Positions 26,626 to 35,043 of a stretch of DNA of 64,000 bases are shown one piece after another. The notes under the pieces are model-generated. The model ran no database searches and had not been told where the DNA came from. It worked only from the letters and a program-made list of their open reading frames with translations. The first letter of the stretch is position 1, and each line of letters opens with the position of its first letter. The stretch lies in assembly GCF_900109295.1 (NCBI RefSeq), contig NZ_FOIZ01000001.1:372001-436000 (forward strand). The letters run 5' to 3'. Both the position numbers and the translations under genes were made by a program. This DNA comes from Cognatiyoonia koreensis. Lineage in GTDB: Bacteria; Pseudomonadota; Alphaproteobacteria; Rhodobacterales; Rhodobacteraceae.

Positions 26626-27822
26626 ATGGATCGTCGCAAATTTCTTGGCACGATCGGGTGTTCGCTTGCGGCAAGCCCACTTTTGACGCCGGTATCCTTT
26701 GCGGATGCACCGTGGGACAACCGGCTTGTGGTGATCATCCTGCGCGGCGCGATGGATGGGATTGACGCATTTCGCCCGCTTGGCGATCCGGACTATGCCG
26801 CGATGCGGCCTGATCTGAACGACGGGAAGGCTACTGACCTGGACGGGTTCTGGGCCTTGCACCCTGCGCTGTCGCCACTGCTGCCACTTTGGCAGATGGG
26901 TGAAATGGGGTTTGTGCCAGCTGTTTCGACACCTTACCGCGACAAGCGAAGCCATTTTGACGGGCAGGACATGCTCGAAGCGGGGGGTGTCGCGCTGGAT
27001 GGCACGATCAACGACGGCTGGCTGAACCGCTTGCTGCAAACCATGCCCGGCACGCAGGCAGAGGTGGCATACGCCATCGGGCGCGAACAGATGCAGGTCC
27101 TGGCCGGTCCGGCCGCAGCGGCGCGCTGGTCACCAGAAGCCAAGCTGCAGATCACGCCACAGGCGCAGCGCCTTCTTGAACTCGTACTGCACGAAGATCC
27201 CCTCTTTCAGGAAGCCGCCGAACAGGCGATTGATATCGCCACACAGCTGTCTCTGGATACGGAAACAGAGGATGCGATGATGGAATCGATGGCTGACGAT
27301 CCCATGATGCAGACGGTGGCAAGCAATGGGGCGCATATCAAACTGGCGCAATTCGCCGCCGCGCGGTTGCGCGGATCAACGCGGATCGCAAGCTTTTCGA
27401 TCAACGGTTGGGATACGCACCAGAACCAGGCCAGTGGCATCAGCCGCGCACTGGGTCGCCTGTCGGACACTATCCTGACGCTGCGGGCCGGTCTGGGCGA
27501 CACATGGGGCAAGACGGGTGTGTTGTGCCTGACGGAATTCGGACGCACGGCGCGGCAGAACGGCACGAAAGGCACAGATCACGGTACGGCGGGCGCAATG
27601 CTCTACGCCGGTGGTGCCATGCGGGGCGGGCAAGCCATCGGGCATTGGCCGGGGCTGTCAGAGGCCGATCTTTATGACCGCCGCGATATCATGCCGACAG
27701 CGGACGTGCGGGCCATGGCCGCTTGGACGATGCGCGGGCTGTTCGGTGTTGACCGCGCGGTGCTGGAACGATCGGTGTTTCCCGGGCTTGATCTTGGTGA
27801 CGATCCGGGCCTGCTGTTGTAG
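26626..27822 (+). CDS. DUF1501 family protein with Tat signal
   Basis: The 398-residue protein starts MDRRKFLGTIGCSLAAS, a twin-arginine signal with an RRKFLG motif, so it is probably exported folded. It has LVVIILRGAMDGIDAFRP, SHFDGQDMLEAGG, SINGWDTHQNQ and LCLTEFGRTARQNGTKGTDHGTA, where the Thr/Glu/Asp/His positions recall the alkaline-phosphatase-superfamily metal sites of DUF1501 proteins. It follows the DUF1800 gene by 3 bp and the two probably act together. The substrate is unknown. Confidence 0.9.
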   Translation: MDRRKFLGTIGCSLAASPLLTPVSFADAPWDNRLVVIILRGAMDGIDAFRPLGDPDYAAMRPDLNDGKATDLDGFWALHPALSPLLPLWQMGEMGFVPAVSTPYRDKRSHFDGQDMLEAGGVALDGTINDGWLNRLLQTMPGTQAEVAYAIGREQMQVLAGPAAAARWSPEAKLQITPQAQRLLELVLHEDPLFQEAAEQAIDIATQLSLDTETEDAMMESMADDPMMQTVASNGAHIKLAQFAAARLRGSTRIASFSINGWDTHQNQASGISRALGRLSDTILTLRAGLGDTWGKTGVLCLTEFGRTARQNGTKGTDHGTAGAMLYAGGAMRGGQAIGHWPGLSEADLYDRRDIMPTADVRAMAAWTMRGLFGVDRAVLERSVFPGLDLGDDPGLLL

Positions 27823-27926
27823 GTGGCTTGCGTCCATCGAATTAAAGCCGATACAAAGTTTGCTTTGACAAGCATGCTGTCGCTTCGCGAAAAGTGTCGC
27901 ATTTCATAGCCGCAAAGCACCGATCC

Positions 27927-28637
27927 ATGACCAATCGTCCCCTTGGCCCCATCGTCGCGCATTGGCAGCCCGCTGCTGCACCCGATGGGGTGTCGCTATC
28001 GGGGCGGTACGCTACCCTGACTCCGCTTGATCTCAAGGCAGATGCGCCCGGTCTTTGGGAAACCATGAAGAACGCACCGTGGCTTTGGGATTACCTTTAC
28101 GAAGAAGCGCCCGCCGATTTCGCGGCCTTCCAAAACAGCATCGCCCATCTTGAAGGGTCGCGCGATCACCCGTGTCTTGTCATCCGGGTGCGCGATGCGC
28201 CTACACCGCTTGGCTATGCCTGTTTCTGGACGAACGCGCCGGCTACCGGAACTACAGAAATCGGGAACGTGAACCTGTCACCGGCGCTGCAAAGAACACC
28301 GGCAGCGACCGAGGCGTTCTTTCTCATGATCGATTGGGCCTTCGCGCACGGCTATCGGCGTGTTGAATGGAAATGCAACGCGCTGAATCGGCCATCGCGG
28401 CGGGCGGCACAGCGGCTTGGGTTTTCATACGAAGGTGTCTTTCGCCAGCACCTTGTTGTCAAAGGCCGCAACCGCGATACTGCGTGGTTTGCGATGACGG
28501 ATGCGGACTGGCGGCAAATGCGCCCGGCCTATGACCGCTGGCTTGATCCGGACAATTTCGACGGGGCAGGGCAGCAACGCACATCGCTTGGCGATCTCAC
28601 GCGTCCGCATCTGTTTCAGGCCGATCCGACGTTGTAG
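27927..28637 (+). CDS. GNAT family N-acetyltransferase
   Basis: The 236-residue protein is a RimJ/RimL-like GNAT: LSGRYATLTPLDLKADAPGLWE at the N-terminus, a central PLGYACFW strand, TEIGNVNLSPALQRTPAATEAFFLMIDWAF, and an acetyl-CoA region ending NRPSRRAAQRLGFSYEGVFRQH. The acceptor is unknown. The ATG at 27927 (MTNRPLGPIV) was preferred over an in-frame GTG 33 bp upstream because the family homology begins there. Its stop lies 2 bp from the stop of the receiver-domain gene on the other strand. Confidence 0.85.
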   Translation: MTNRPLGPIVAHWQPAAAPDGVSLSGRYATLTPLDLKADAPGLWETMKNAPWLWDYLYEEAPADFAAFQNSIAHLEGSRDHPCLVIRVRDAPTPLGYACFWTNAPATGTTEIGNVNLSPALQRTPAATEAFFLMIDWAFAHGYRRVEWKCNALNRPSRRAAQRLGFSYEGVFRQHLVVKGRNRDTAWFAMTDADWRQMRPAYDRWLDPDNFDGAGQQRTSLGDLTRPHLFQADPTL

Positions 28638-28638
28638 A

Positions 28639-29358
28639 TCAGATCGGGCCGCTTTCGCGCAGACGATCCTGCACCAGTGCGCTCAGGTCGCGCAGACTGC
28701 CTTCCAACGGTGCCCCTTTGGATTTGAGCTGTGCAAGCCGTGCGGCGGCCCGTTCCAGATCAATGTCTGCAGCACTTTGCGCGACGCCATGCAGAAAGTT
28801 CGTGACATAATCGACTGTGCCATTCGTGTCCGTCCGCTCGTCAAGCACCTCTGCCACATGCGACAGGTCGTCATGAAAAGCGACCCGGTCAGGGCTGACA
28901 ACCTCATCGCTAAGCAGGCGCGGACCCGGCGGCTGCCTGTCGGCGGGCAGATGTGCAAGAATCGCGGATTGAAAGGCTGACAGGCTGGCGATCGGTTTGT
29001 CGAGAAAACCATTCGCGCCCGCCGCCATGACGGGACCGGCCATCGTCGGATCGCCGCTGGTGCCAAGAATCACGCTGATACGCGGACTGCCATGCGCCAC
29101 CGCTTCGATCAGGTTGATCCCACTGCCATCAGGCAACCCGACATCAACGATCATGACAGAGGGGCGGTAAACGGCGAGGTGGCGTTTGGCATTGGTCAGA
29201 CTGTCAGCGCGGCGGATGCGTGCGCCGGACCGGATACACAGCAGGCGCACCGCCTCGCAAGCAAAGCGGCTGTCTTCGATCAGCAGCACGGTCAGGCCAA
29301 GAAGTGGTCGCAGTGCAGTCGGCTGGCGTGTGACCATGAAATTGTCGATGCTGTCCAT
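28639..29358 (-). CDS. Stand-alone CheY-like receiver protein with helical C-terminus
   Basis: The 239-residue protein has a receiver domain at about residues 20-140: acidic pocket Glu-28/Asp-29 in VLLIEDS, phospho-acceptor Asp-72 in VMIVDVGLPDG, Thr-100/Ser-101 in LGTSGDP, and Lys-121 in FLDKPI. The remaining 100 residues are helical, with no recognised output domain or HTH. It probably acts by protein contact. No histidine kinase is adjacent. Confidence 0.85.
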   Translation of the reverse strand: MDSIDNFMVTRQPTALRPLLGLTVLLIEDSRFACEAVRLLCIRSGARIRRADSLTNAKRHLAVYRPSVMIVDVGLPDGSGINLIEAVAHGSPRISVILGTSGDPTMAGPVMAAGANGFLDKPIASLSAFQSAILAHLPADRQPPGPRLLSDEVVSPDRVAFHDDLSHVAEVLDERTDTNGTVDYVTNFLHGVAQSAADIDLERAAARLAQLKSKGAPLEGSLRDLSALVQDRLRESGPI

Positions 29359-29463
29359 TGTGGTCCCCTTTTTCGGCTGTTGCCCCGTTCACCAAGGCCA
29401 TGCGCACAAAACCATAAAAGTAGTGAATCCGAAGTTAAGACGCGGCGCTTTGTCCGCTCTGCC

Positions 29464-29492
29464 TTGCCGATTCATCCGCGGCGGGACATATA
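29464..29492 (+). promoter_or_regulatory. Possible sigma-70 promoter of the epimerase gene
   Basis: TTGCCG (29464-29469) and CATATA (29487-29492) are separated by 17 bp and lie about 30 bp before the epimerase start. The match to consensus is moderate. Confidence 0.35.
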
Positions 29493-29520
29493 GAAACCAA
29501 ATGCCAAAGGAGTTGCCCCC

Positions 29521-29925
29521 ATGATCGGCCGCCTCAACCACGTCGCAATCGCTGTCCCTGATCTTGACGCTGCCGCCGCGCAATACCGCACAGCGCTTGG
29601 CGCGCATGTCGGGGAACCGCAGGATGAACCTGACCACGGGGTCACGGTGATCTTCATCGAACTGCCCAACACCAAGATCGAACTGCTTTACCCGCTTGGG
29701 GATGACAGCCCGATCAAGGGCTTTCTGGAAAAGAACCCGTCAGGCGGCATCCATCACATCTGCTATGAAGTCGATGACATCCTTGCCGCGCGCGACAAGT
29801 TACGGGCCGAAGGTGCGCGAGTTCTCGGAACAGGCGAGCCAAAGATCGGGGCGCATGGCAAGCCTGTGCTGTTCCTGCATCCCAAGGACTTCAACGGCTG
29901 TCTTGTCGAACTGGAGCAAGTGTAA
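29521..29925 (+). CDS. mce: Methylmalonyl-CoA epimerase
   Basis: The enzyme interconverts (S)- and (R)-methylmalonyl-CoA in propionyl-CoA assimilation. The 134-residue VOC-fold protein has the metal-binding pattern: His in RLNHVAIAVPDLDAA, Glu/Gln region in FIELPNTKIELLYPLG, His in GGIHHICYEVDDI and Glu in NGCLVELEQV. AAAGGAG precedes the ATG. It shares one base with the next gene (TAATG). meaB lies 21 kb away on the other strand. Confidence 0.93.
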   Translation: MIGRLNHVAIAVPDLDAAAAQYRTALGAHVGEPQDEPDHGVTVIFIELPNTKIELLYPLGDDSPIKGFLEKNPSGGIHHICYEVDDILAARDKLRAEGARVLGTGEPKIGAHGKPVLFLHPKDFNGCLVELEQV

Positions 29926-30230
29926 TGGGTCCGATGTCCGCCATCGTTCTGTTCGCCGTGGTCTGGTTCATGGTGTTCTTCATCGTCCTGCCACTGCGGC
30001 TTGAAACCCAAGGCGACGTGGGCGAAGTCGTGCCCGGCACGCACGCAGGTGCGCCTGCGAACCTTCAGATGAAGAAGAAGGTGAAAACCACAAGCATCTG
30101 GGCGCTCGGCATCTGGGTTGTTCTGGCAACGATCATCTGGTCGGGATTGATCAGCGTGCGCGACATCGACTGGTTTGACCGCATGACGCCTATCGAAGAG
30201 AGCCAGACAACCGATGGAACAGATGGGTAA
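29925..30230 (+). CDS. DUF1467 family small membrane protein
   Basis: The 101-residue protein has two hydrophobic helices (about 5-25 and 60-80) around a cytoplasmic loop with LPLRLETQGDVGEVVPGTHAGAPANLQMKKK, which is the signature of DUF1467. The function is unknown; the family is common in alphaproteobacteria beside methylmalonyl-CoA epimerase, and a 1-bp overlap couples it to mce here. Its last 41 bp overlap the 3' end of the convergent EI24 gene. Confidence 0.85.
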   Translation: MGPMSAIVLFAVVWFMVFFIVLPLRLETQGDVGEVVPGTHAGAPANLQMKKKVKTTSIWALGIWVVLATIIWSGLISVRDIDWFDRMTPIEESQTTDGTDG

Positions 30231-30885
30231 AGGTCGCCGCGCCAAGGATCGGCACGAATAGGTTGATGATTGGAAAGGTCAGCGGCACAGCCATCAGGCA
30301 ACCGGCCAGCCAGACCGTTCCGATGTTATCGCGCCACATCTTCTTGGCACCCTCGCGCCCCAGTCGGCGCATTGCGGTGACCTGAATATATTCCCGGCCC
30401 AGCAAAAACCCGTTCAGCGCATAAAAGATAATGACACCGGGCAGGGTCAGGACAAAGATCAGGATCAGGGCGATGATGTTCCCGATGATCAGAAGGCCCA
30501 GAAAATTCACGCTATCGCGCAGCCCGTCATAAAAGCCGGTGCGCGGCACGCTTGGCAGGTGCGGGTAATGCTTGGCCTCTACCGCTTCGGCAACATCTTC
30601 GAGGAAAAGCGAGGTGATGGCCGAGGCGACCGGGACCATCAGGAAGAAGGATGAAATCAGGATCAGGAAAAACGATCCCCATCCCAACAAATCATCGACC
30701 CAGGTGACTTCGCCAACCAGTGGCAGCGAAAAACTGTCGGCGGTAAACCCGTTGATCAGGCCAAGAATGACGGCGTAGATCAGGATCAGCAGCGCAATCG
30801 TCAAACCCAGCCCAAGCCAAAGCACACGTTGAAAGCGTGGGTCCGTCAGTTGCCCGATCGCCTTGAAAAAACTGCTCAGAATCAT
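30190..30885 (-). CDS. EI24/CysZ-like membrane protein
   Basis: The 231-residue protein has about four to six hydrophobic segments (near residues 20-45, 65-95, 130-165 and 195-225), with MILSSFFKAIGQLTDPRF at the N-terminus and the conserved LNGFLLGREYIQVTAMRRLG motif of the EI24 domain. CysZ members import sulfate, but most relatives are unassigned and no sulfate genes are near. It starts within ATGA shared with the nitroreductase stop, so the pair is coupled, and it ends 41 bp inside the opposite DUF1467 gene. Confidence 0.8.
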   Translation of the reverse strand: MILSSFFKAIGQLTDPRFQRVLWLGLGLTIALLILIYAVILGLINGFTADSFSLPLVGEVTWVDDLLGWGSFFLILISSFFLMVPVASAITSLFLEDVAEAVEAKHYPHLPSVPRTGFYDGLRDSVNFLGLLIIGNIIALILIFVLTLPGVIIFYALNGFLLGREYIQVTAMRRLGREGAKKMWRDNIGTVWLAGCLMAVPLTFPIINLFVPILGAATFTHLFHRLSGSLR

Positions 30886-31460
30886 GAGTCCACCCATGTG
30901 GTCATCGCTGCCACATCCGGACGGGGCCGTTCGGGCGGTGCGCTTGTTTCGGTGCCAAGATGGATGAACCCTGCGACGCTTTCATGTGGTGTCAGTCCAA
31001 GATGGGGCTGTACGAACGCTGGATCATGGCTGGCCCAGCCGGACAGCCAGTTCGCCCCCCAACCGGCGGCAAGTGCCGCGTTCAGCAAGGCAAGGCAGAC
31101 ACCGCCGGCGGCATAGGTTTGTTCGATCGTCGGGATCTTGTCGGAAATCTTTGGGCTGTTGATCACGGCAACGGCCAGATCGGCATTTCCGAATTGTGCG
31201 ACGCTTTTGTCGATCTTGTCGGCCTCCACGCCTTTGAGCGCGCCAAACTTTGCAACCGCATCGGCCAGGCGGGTCAGCGCGGGTTTGCGCAAAACGATGA
31301 AACGCCATGGTTCCAGCTTGCCATGATCGGGGCTGCGCGACGCGGTGGTCAGCAGCATCTGCACCGTTGCATCGTCAGGCACCGGTGTTGTCAGCGTCTT
31401 GGCGGGGCGGGACCGCCGCGTTTGAAGAAATTTAAGGGCGGCAGGGTTCGGCGTGGGCAT
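30882..31460 (-). CDS. Nitroreductase family flavoprotein
   Basis: The 192-residue protein belongs to the short FMN-dependent nitroreductases (YdjA-like): FLQTRRSRPAKTL, LLTTASRSPDHGKLEPWRFIVL for FMN contacts, and a C-terminal GWGANWLSGW/HLGLTPHESVAGFIHLGT block. These dimeric enzymes reduce nitroaromatics or quinones using NAD(P)H; the physiological substrate is unknown. The start at 31460 (MPTPNPAALKFL) matches the family N-terminus. Its stop overlaps the EI24 start by 4 bp. Confidence 0.88.
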   Translation of the reverse strand: MPTPNPAALKFLQTRRSRPAKTLTTPVPDDATVQMLLTTASRSPDHGKLEPWRFIVLRKPALTRLADAVAKFGALKGVEADKIDKSVAQFGNADLAVAVINSPKISDKIPTIEQTYAAGGVCLALLNAALAAGWGANWLSGWASHDPAFVQPHLGLTPHESVAGFIHLGTETSAPPERPRPDVAAMTTWVDS

Positions 31461-31603
31461 CAATGAAGTCCATGAAAGCAAGTTCAGTCCCGACATAGGG
31501 TGCGCGCGCAGTCGTCGCAATAAGATGTGGCGTTTTCTTCGCCATGTGCCTTGGCTGGGCGGCGTCAGGAAAGTGTTGCGAAACGTACACTTGCGATGCG
31601 CCG

Positions 31604-32719
31604 CTAACCTGCGTTTGACTGCAGCGCGTCAGACATCTCTGCCAGCAGCCTATCCACAAAGGCGTCAAATGCGGCGTCCGGCTGGCGCAGCGGAAACACC
31701 TCTCCAAAGGGATCAGGCGCATGAATCGTTGACCCGCTCATCCGTTCCAACACGGCGTGACCGCAAAAGGGGACGTAGGTTTCCGAATAACCGCCCTCAT
31801 GCACCATGACGAGCTTGCCACCGCAGACCTCATCCGCCAGCGCCATCGCCCGATCGGTCATCATCGCGAAGGTCTCGGCAGTAGCCAGCATGCGACCCAG
31901 CGGATCATTCGCAGCGGCATCAAAGCCGCAGGCGATGATCAGCACATCGGGTTTGAACGCACGAAGTGCAGGCAGGGCCAGCCGGTCCATCGCGGCCAGA
32001 TAGCCGGTGTGCCCGACACCGGGCGGCAGCGGGATATTCAGATTAAAACCCGCGCCTTCACCTGTGCCACGATCCGTGAATGCACCGGTATCCATCGGAT
32101 AGTTGCGGTCCTGATGGATGGACACGGTCAGTACATCGGCGCGGTCATAGAACACAGCCTCAGTCCCGTTGCCATGATGCACGTCCCAATCCAGCACGGC
32201 AAAGCGGTTGGCCAGCCCTGCGGCACGCGCCGCTTCGATCGCAATGCCGATGTTGTTAAGCAGACAAAAGCCGTTGGGATAATCCGGCAGGCAATGATGC
32301 CCCGGCGGGCGCGAAAGCGCGTAAGCATTGCGGTGCAAGCCCTTCAAAACGCTTGTCAAAGCGGCCTTGGCGAGCCCTGCGGATTGCGCCGCAATCTCGT
32401 AACCACCCGGCCCGAACGGCGTGCGGCGTCCCAGTTCACCGCCACCGGCATCTGACAGTGCCTTGAATTGCGACAGATAGGAGTCAGGATGGATGCGCAG
32501 CAGGTCGTCCTTGGTGGCAGGGTCAGCACCACCCATCACCAATTCTTTCGCTAGTCCAGTGACTTCCATCAAGTTCTTCAAGCGGCGCTTGGTGTTCGGG
32601 CTTTCCGGCAGACCCGGGGTGTCGGACGGCTGAACCAGCCCACCCACCGGCAACAACCCGGCATAATTGCCGCCGCCATGCCAAAAGCAGGTTTCATCCC
32701 ACAAAAACGCTGTCGTCAT
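31604..32719 (-). CDS. Class II histone deacetylase-like amidohydrolase
   Basis: The 371-residue arginase-fold enzyme carries the zinc-hydrolase motifs: RPPGHHCLPDYPNGFCLLNN with the two catalytic His, VLDWDVHHGNGT with Asp and His ligands, ACGFDAAANDPLG with the third ligand, and VHEGGYSE. Bacterial members deacetylate acetylpolyamines or small amides rather than histones. The start at 32719 (MTTAFLWDETCFWHGGGNYAG) follows AAAGG. It lies 11 bp downstream of the 79-residue protein gene, so the two are likely co-transcribed. Confidence 0.92.
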   Translation of the reverse strand: MTTAFLWDETCFWHGGGNYAGLLPVGGLVQPSDTPGLPESPNTKRRLKNLMEVTGLAKELVMGGADPATKDDLLRIHPDSYLSQFKALSDAGGGELGRRTPFGPGGYEIAAQSAGLAKAALTSVLKGLHRNAYALSRPPGHHCLPDYPNGFCLLNNIGIAIEAARAAGLANRFAVLDWDVHHGNGTEAVFYDRADVLTVSIHQDRNYPMDTGAFTDRGTGEGAGFNLNIPLPPGVGHTGYLAAMDRLALPALRAFKPDVLIIACGFDAAANDPLGRMLATAETFAMMTDRAMALADEVCGGKLVMVHEGGYSETYVPFCGHAVLERMSGSTIHAPDPFGEVFPLRQPDAAFDAFVDRLLAEMSDALQSNAG

Positions 32720-32730
32720 TGGCGGGCCTT

Positions 32731-32970
32731 TCAAGAACCTTCAGGGCGAATACGGTAAACACCTTCGGGCAGATCAAGCGCCGCCGACAGATCGCGCAGT
32801 TGAGTCATCGAAAGCGTAACCTGCTGTGCTGTGTCGGTGCGCGGGTCGAACTGGGTGACGGTGATGCAATCCTCGAATGCGTTGATGATGACATCCTCGC
32901 GCAGCGGGGCCTGATCTTCGTCGACAAGGGTGATGGTCGTGGCGTCATAGCCGTGTTCGATGGTAAACAT
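32731..32970 (-). CDS. Conserved small hypothetical protein
   Basis: This 79-residue acidic protein begins MFTIEHGYDATTITLVDEDQ. Predicted strands and a final helix (MTQLRDLSAALDLPEGVYRI) suggest a small alpha/beta domain. There is no signal or metal motif and I do not recognise the family. It directly precedes the amidohydrolase gene (11-bp gap), which suggests co-expression. Confidence 0.6.
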   Translation of the reverse strand: MFTIEHGYDATTITLVDEDQAPLREDVIINAFEDCITVTQFDPRTDTAQQVTLSMTQLRDLSAALDLPEGVYRIRPEGS

Positions 32971-33101
32971 GACGTCAGCCTAACCGCCGAGGCAACGGGT
33001 GCAAAGACGCAAAATCTCGCGCATTTGTGCGTAGGGTCAGGGTGGCGGTTGTGCGGCGGAATGCTACAGTGCCCGCAAGAAACGCGCGCAGAGGAAGCAG
33101 T

Positions 33102-33827
33102 ATGTTCCGCCGGATGATGATGCTGATTGGGCTTGCCCTTGCTGTGGCCGGGTGTGCGCCGCAGATACCGAACAAGGCCCCTCCGGGCGCGGCTGGTCCG
33201 AAAGTCGTCGTGCGGCCCGATGTGATCCCCCAAGTGGCACCAGATCCGAACCGGCTTGACGGGCGGACAGCGGTGCGCAATTTCGTCGAAGTCGTGCAGA
33301 CCATCGAACCGGTTGCCGAGGCGATCTGCCGTCAGCGTGCGCCGCGGTTGAACTGCGACTTCCAGATCGTGGTCGATGACGCGGTGAACGCGCCGCCGAA
33401 TGCTTTTCAGACCGTGGATGCGCGGGGCCGTCCGATCATCGCATTTACCGTGCCGCTGATCGCCGTGGCCCGTAACAAGGATGAACTTGCCTTCATCATG
33501 GCGCACGAAGCCGCGCATCACATCGAAGGTCATCTTGCCCGGCTGCAACGCAACGCAGCACTTGGCGCAGAGCTGGCCGAGGCGGTGTTCGGCAGCAGTG
33601 ATGCGCGCAATCTCGGGGCAGCACTCGGTAGCCGTGCTTATTCCAAGGATTTCGAGTTAGAGGCAGACGCGCTTGGTGCACTGATTGCGGCGCAGGCGGG
33701 TTATGATCCTCTGATCGGTGCGGAATTCTTCCAGCGCATTCCCGATCCCGGCAACCGTTTTCTCGGGACGCATCCGGGAAATGCCGAACGGTTCGCCACC
33801 GTCAGACGGGTTGTCGCCGGGCTTTAG
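33102..33827 (+). CDS. M48-family metallopeptidase lipoprotein
   Basis: The 241-residue protein has a lipoprotein signal with LAVAGC, so it is probably anchored to the periplasmic face of a membrane. The M48 zinc site is HEAAHH in FIMAHEAAHHIEGHL, with the third ligand Glu in KDFELEADALGALIAAQAGYDP and a C-terminal GTHPGNAERFATV segment. It resembles small M48C (LoiP/YcaL-like) quality-control proteases. GAGGAAG precedes the ATG at 33102. Its stop overlaps the convergent small membrane protein by 4 bp. Confidence 0.9.
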   Translation: MFRRMMMLIGLALAVAGCAPQIPNKAPPGAAGPKVVVRPDVIPQVAPDPNRLDGRTAVRNFVEVVQTIEPVAEAICRQRAPRLNCDFQIVVDDAVNAPPNAFQTVDARGRPIIAFTVPLIAVARNKDELAFIMAHEAAHHIEGHLARLQRNAALGAELAEAVFGSSDARNLGAALGSRAYSKDFELEADALGALIAAQAGYDPLIGAEFFQRIPDPGNRFLGTHPGNAERFATVRRVVAGL

Positions 33828-34129
33828 GCGATCCGCCTTGTGCTGAATGTCGGGGGGGCTTTGCGCGGGCGGCGAAACCGGACAAGGATGCCGACTGTCG
33901 AAATCGCAATCCAGAATATCTGGATCAGGGCAGAGGCAAGATTGAACGCATTGAACAACCCGATCAGCACCATGCTTGCCGCCAACCAGTTCACAACGAA
34001 ATAGCCAATCCGTTCGGATGTGGTCCGTTTGAATGTCAGCATGGTGTAATTCAAAACATAAAGACCAAATCCCGCCACCCCGACTGCATCAAAGACCTCC
34101 GCAGGGACCTCCTTCAAATACTCAAACAT
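33824..34129 (-). CDS. Small membrane protein, CBU_0592-like
   Basis: The 101-residue protein has three hydrophobic stretches: VFDAVGVAGFGLYVLNYTMLTF, IGYFVVNWLAASMVLIGLF and ALIQIFWIAISTVGILV. This topology and the GVxGFxLYxxxY-like motif resemble the CBU_0592 family of unknown function. The start at 34129 (MFEYLKEVPAE) was chosen because upstream in-frame residues are not family-like. Confidence 0.65.
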   Translation of the reverse strand: MFEYLKEVPAEVFDAVGVAGFGLYVLNYTMLTFKRTTSERIGYFVVNWLAASMVLIGLFNAFNLASALIQIFWIAISTVGILVRFRRPRKAPPTFSTRRIA

Positions 34130-34272
34130 CGCAACGCTCCCAATCTCGCCTGTCGGCACGGTGCAAGCTTGCGTTCATGGTGCTTGCGGTCCGTTCGTGC
34201 TCTGGGAATAGTGATACGCTTGCGTCAGGTTTCCGTCAGGTAAGGCAAACCTGACTTAGGGGGAAGAACGGG

Positions 34273-35043
34273 TCAGGTTTCCCCTACTTGCTTGCCTGTC
34301 CAGACAGGTTTGCGTTTTTCGATGAAGGCGCGCGCACCTTCACGGCAGTCTTCGGTGGTGCCGATTTGGGCGATCATCCGGTCGTTGGCATCCCAATCAT
34401 CGCAATCCGCGCGCCCGATTTCCATCGTGGCGGTGATCGCAAGGGGGGCATTCGCCGCGATTTCGGCAGCGATGGATTTCGCAGCGCTCAGCGCGGTGCC
34501 GTCCTGCACAACACGGTTCAGCAGTCCGAACTCGTTTGCCTTGGCCGCATCAAAGCGTCCACCGGTCAGCAGGATTTCGTTGGCAAGAACGCGCGGGATA
34601 CGGTGTGGCAGGCGCAGTGCGCCACCAGCGCCAGCAAACAGCCCAAGCTGCGGTTCAGGCAAGCCAAAGACCGCCGCTTGACCCGCTACCACCAGTTCGC
34701 AGGCGAACATGATCTCGAACCCGCCGGCCAGTGCGGCACCTTCAACGGCGGCGATCACGGGCTTGGTGCGGTGGCGTTTCACAAAACCTCCAAAGCCGTG
34801 CGTGCCGAACAGGATCGCATCGCCGTCGCCCGCAGCAAAAGCCTTCAGGTCCATGCCTGCCGAAAACAGACCGCCAGCCCCTGTCAGTACGGCCACGCGA
34901 ATGGTGGGGTCGTCTTCGATGCGGTCGAACGCGGCGCGCATCGCGTCACACACGGCGATGTTGATCGCATTCCGCTGGTCCGGGCGGTTCAGGGTCACGA
35001 CCGCGATCCCGTCCGCGACCTCCATCAATACTGTCTCATGCAT
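34273..35043 (-). CDS. Enoyl-CoA hydratase/isomerase (crotonase) family
   Basis: The 256-residue crotonase has an oxyanion hole in AGGLFSAGMDLKAF and in VEGAALAGGFEIMFACELVVAG, and the LPEPQLGLFAGAGGALRLPHRIP segment. The position of the catalytic Glu of true hydratases reads as PEPQLG with Glu retained and the second position aliphatic/Gly. It probably hydrates an unsaturated acyl-CoA. The start overlaps the acyl-CoA ligase stop by 8 bp, so the two form an operon for activating and degrading a carboxylic acid. Confidence 0.88.
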   Translation of the reverse strand: MHETVLMEVADGIAVVTLNRPDQRNAINIAVCDAMRAAFDRIEDDPTIRVAVLTGAGGLFSAGMDLKAFAAGDGDAILFGTHGFGGFVKRHRTKPVIAAVEGAALAGGFEIMFACELVVAGQAAVFGLPEPQLGLFAGAGGALRLPHRIPRVLANEILLTGGRFDAAKANEFGLLNRVVQDGTALSAAKSIAAEIAANAPLAITATMEIGRADCDDWDANDRMIAQIGTTEDCREGARAFIEKRKPVWTGKQVGET

